The translations under genes and the position numbers were made by a program. The notes under the pieces are model-generated. The model did not search any database, was not told the DNA's origin, and worked only from the letters and a program-made list of their open reading frames with translations. This document shows positions 5,677 through 6,197 of a DNA stretch of 6,197 bases, in pieces (the first letter of the stretch is position 1; the number at the start of each line of letters is the position of its first letter). Source of the stretch: an uncultured Collinsella sp. (GTDB lineage Bacteria; Actinomycetota; Coriobacteriia; Coriobacteriales; Coriobacteriaceae); assembly GCA_902463875.1 (NCBI GenBank), contig CABQHR010000108.1:1-6197 (forward strand), written 5' to 3'.

Positions 5677-6197
5677 CTACTTGGTCTTGGCAACCAGCAG
5701 CGGGTCGCCAAGCTTGACGAGCGGGTTGCCGCCGATAAGCGTTCCAGACTCGCCGACATGGTCGATGCTCTTAAGACGATCGAGCTCGGAGACGATGACG
5801 GTCACGATGTCCTCGTGGCCGGCGGCCTTGATGGCCTCGCGATCGAAGCTGATGAGCGGCTGGCCGGCCTTGACCACATCGCCCATCTCGACAAAGCGGG
5901 CAAAACCCTTGCCGTTCATTTCCACGGTGCCCAGGCCAACATGGATGAATACGCGCAGACCGTCCTCGGTAATCATGCCGATGGAGTGGTTGGTGACAGT
6001 GGTGGCGCCGATGCGGCCGTTGGCGGGCGCATAGATGGTGCCGGTAATGGGCTCGATGCCATAGCCCTGGCCAAGCATGCCCGAGGCGATCGTCTCGTCG
6101 GGAACCTCGTCCAGGCTGACGAGCACGCCGTTGACGGGGGCATAGATGACGCCTTCGCGGGTGGCGAAGCTTGCTGCGGGCGGAACGGACGCCTCGC
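5677..6197 (-). CDS. PTS glucose-family EIIA protein or domain (5' end beyond window)
   Basis: C-terminal 172 residues of a phosphotransferase EIIA of the glucose/sucrose/N-acetylglucosamine family. The frame stays open to the window edge, so the start is not visible. The domain begins at [20 protein letters not shown] and ends [18 protein letters not shown]. The active-site histidine is in [18 protein letters not shown] (visible residue 85), and a second conserved histidine is in VTNHSIGMI (visible residue 70). They are 15 residues apart, the same spacing as His75 and His90 of E. coli EIIA-Glc. The protein accepts phosphate from HPr and passes it to an EIIB domain. The Ala/Pro-rich stretch before the domain ([14 protein letters not shown]) looks like a linker, so this may be the end of a fused EIIBCA or EIICBA transporter. 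A stand-alone protein with a short N-terminal extension is also possible. It is closed by its own terminator. Confidence 0.93.
   Translation of the reverse strand, partial: EASVPPAASFATREGVIYAPVNGVLVSLDEVPDETIASGMLGQGYGIEPITGTIYAPANGRIGATTVTNHSIGMITEDGLRVFIHVGLGTVEMNGKGFARFVEMGDVVKAGQPLISFDREAIKAAGHEDIVTVIVSELDRLKSIDHVGESGTLIGGNPLVKLGDPLLVAKTK

Noticed and set aside
1..6197. CRISPR arrays, tRNA/rRNA genes, insertion sequences, phage or toxin-antitoxin genes
   Set aside because: None were seen. There are no regularly spaced repeats, cloverleaf-like segments or transposase-like frames, and genes fill the window with short spacers.

Overview
This is a compact, GC-rich stretch of bacterial chromosome in which every supported gene lies on the minus strand. 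The GC-rich codon use, twin-arginine lipoprotein signal, WYL-type regulator, PTS IIA domain and short spacers suggest an actinobacterial gut anaerobe of the Coriobacteriia, for example a Collinsella-like species. That placement is an inference from style and remembered protein resemblance, not from a search.

In transcription order (high to low coordinates) the window holds five units. (1) At the right edge is the 3' part of a PTS EIIA-Glc-type protein (5677-6197), closed by a strong intrinsic terminator. (2) Next is asnS, encoding asparaginyl-tRNA synthetase. It has its own extended -10 promoter, probably starts with GTG at 5495, and ends in a second strong terminator. (3) A roughly 180-base gap follows, with an unusual nested repeat, and then a WYL-domain transcriptional regulator (3057-3842). 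(4) A 160-base regulatory region carries direct repeats, a candidate promoter and a hairpin-forming inverted repeat. (5) Last is a three-gene ABC transporter operon: a Tat/lipobox substrate-binding lipoprotein of the PF04392 type (1916-2896), a LivH-like permease (788-1711) and an ATPase (1-795) that overlaps the permease by 8 bases.

The binding protein, permease and ATPase form a complete uptake system of the class that in Firmicutes includes the TrpXYZ-type transporters, so an aromatic or other amino acid is the leading substrate guess. The WYL regulator directly upstream, in the same orientation, is a plausible local controller. A short CAACAGC-containing motif recurs around the regulator's own upstream region and at the transporter promoter, which would fit such a circuit but does not prove it. 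The PTS and asnS genes look like separate housekeeping units.

No clearly new biological system is visible. The parts most worth a second look are the repeat architectures in the two non-coding regions around the regulator and the structured gap between the binding-protein and permease genes.
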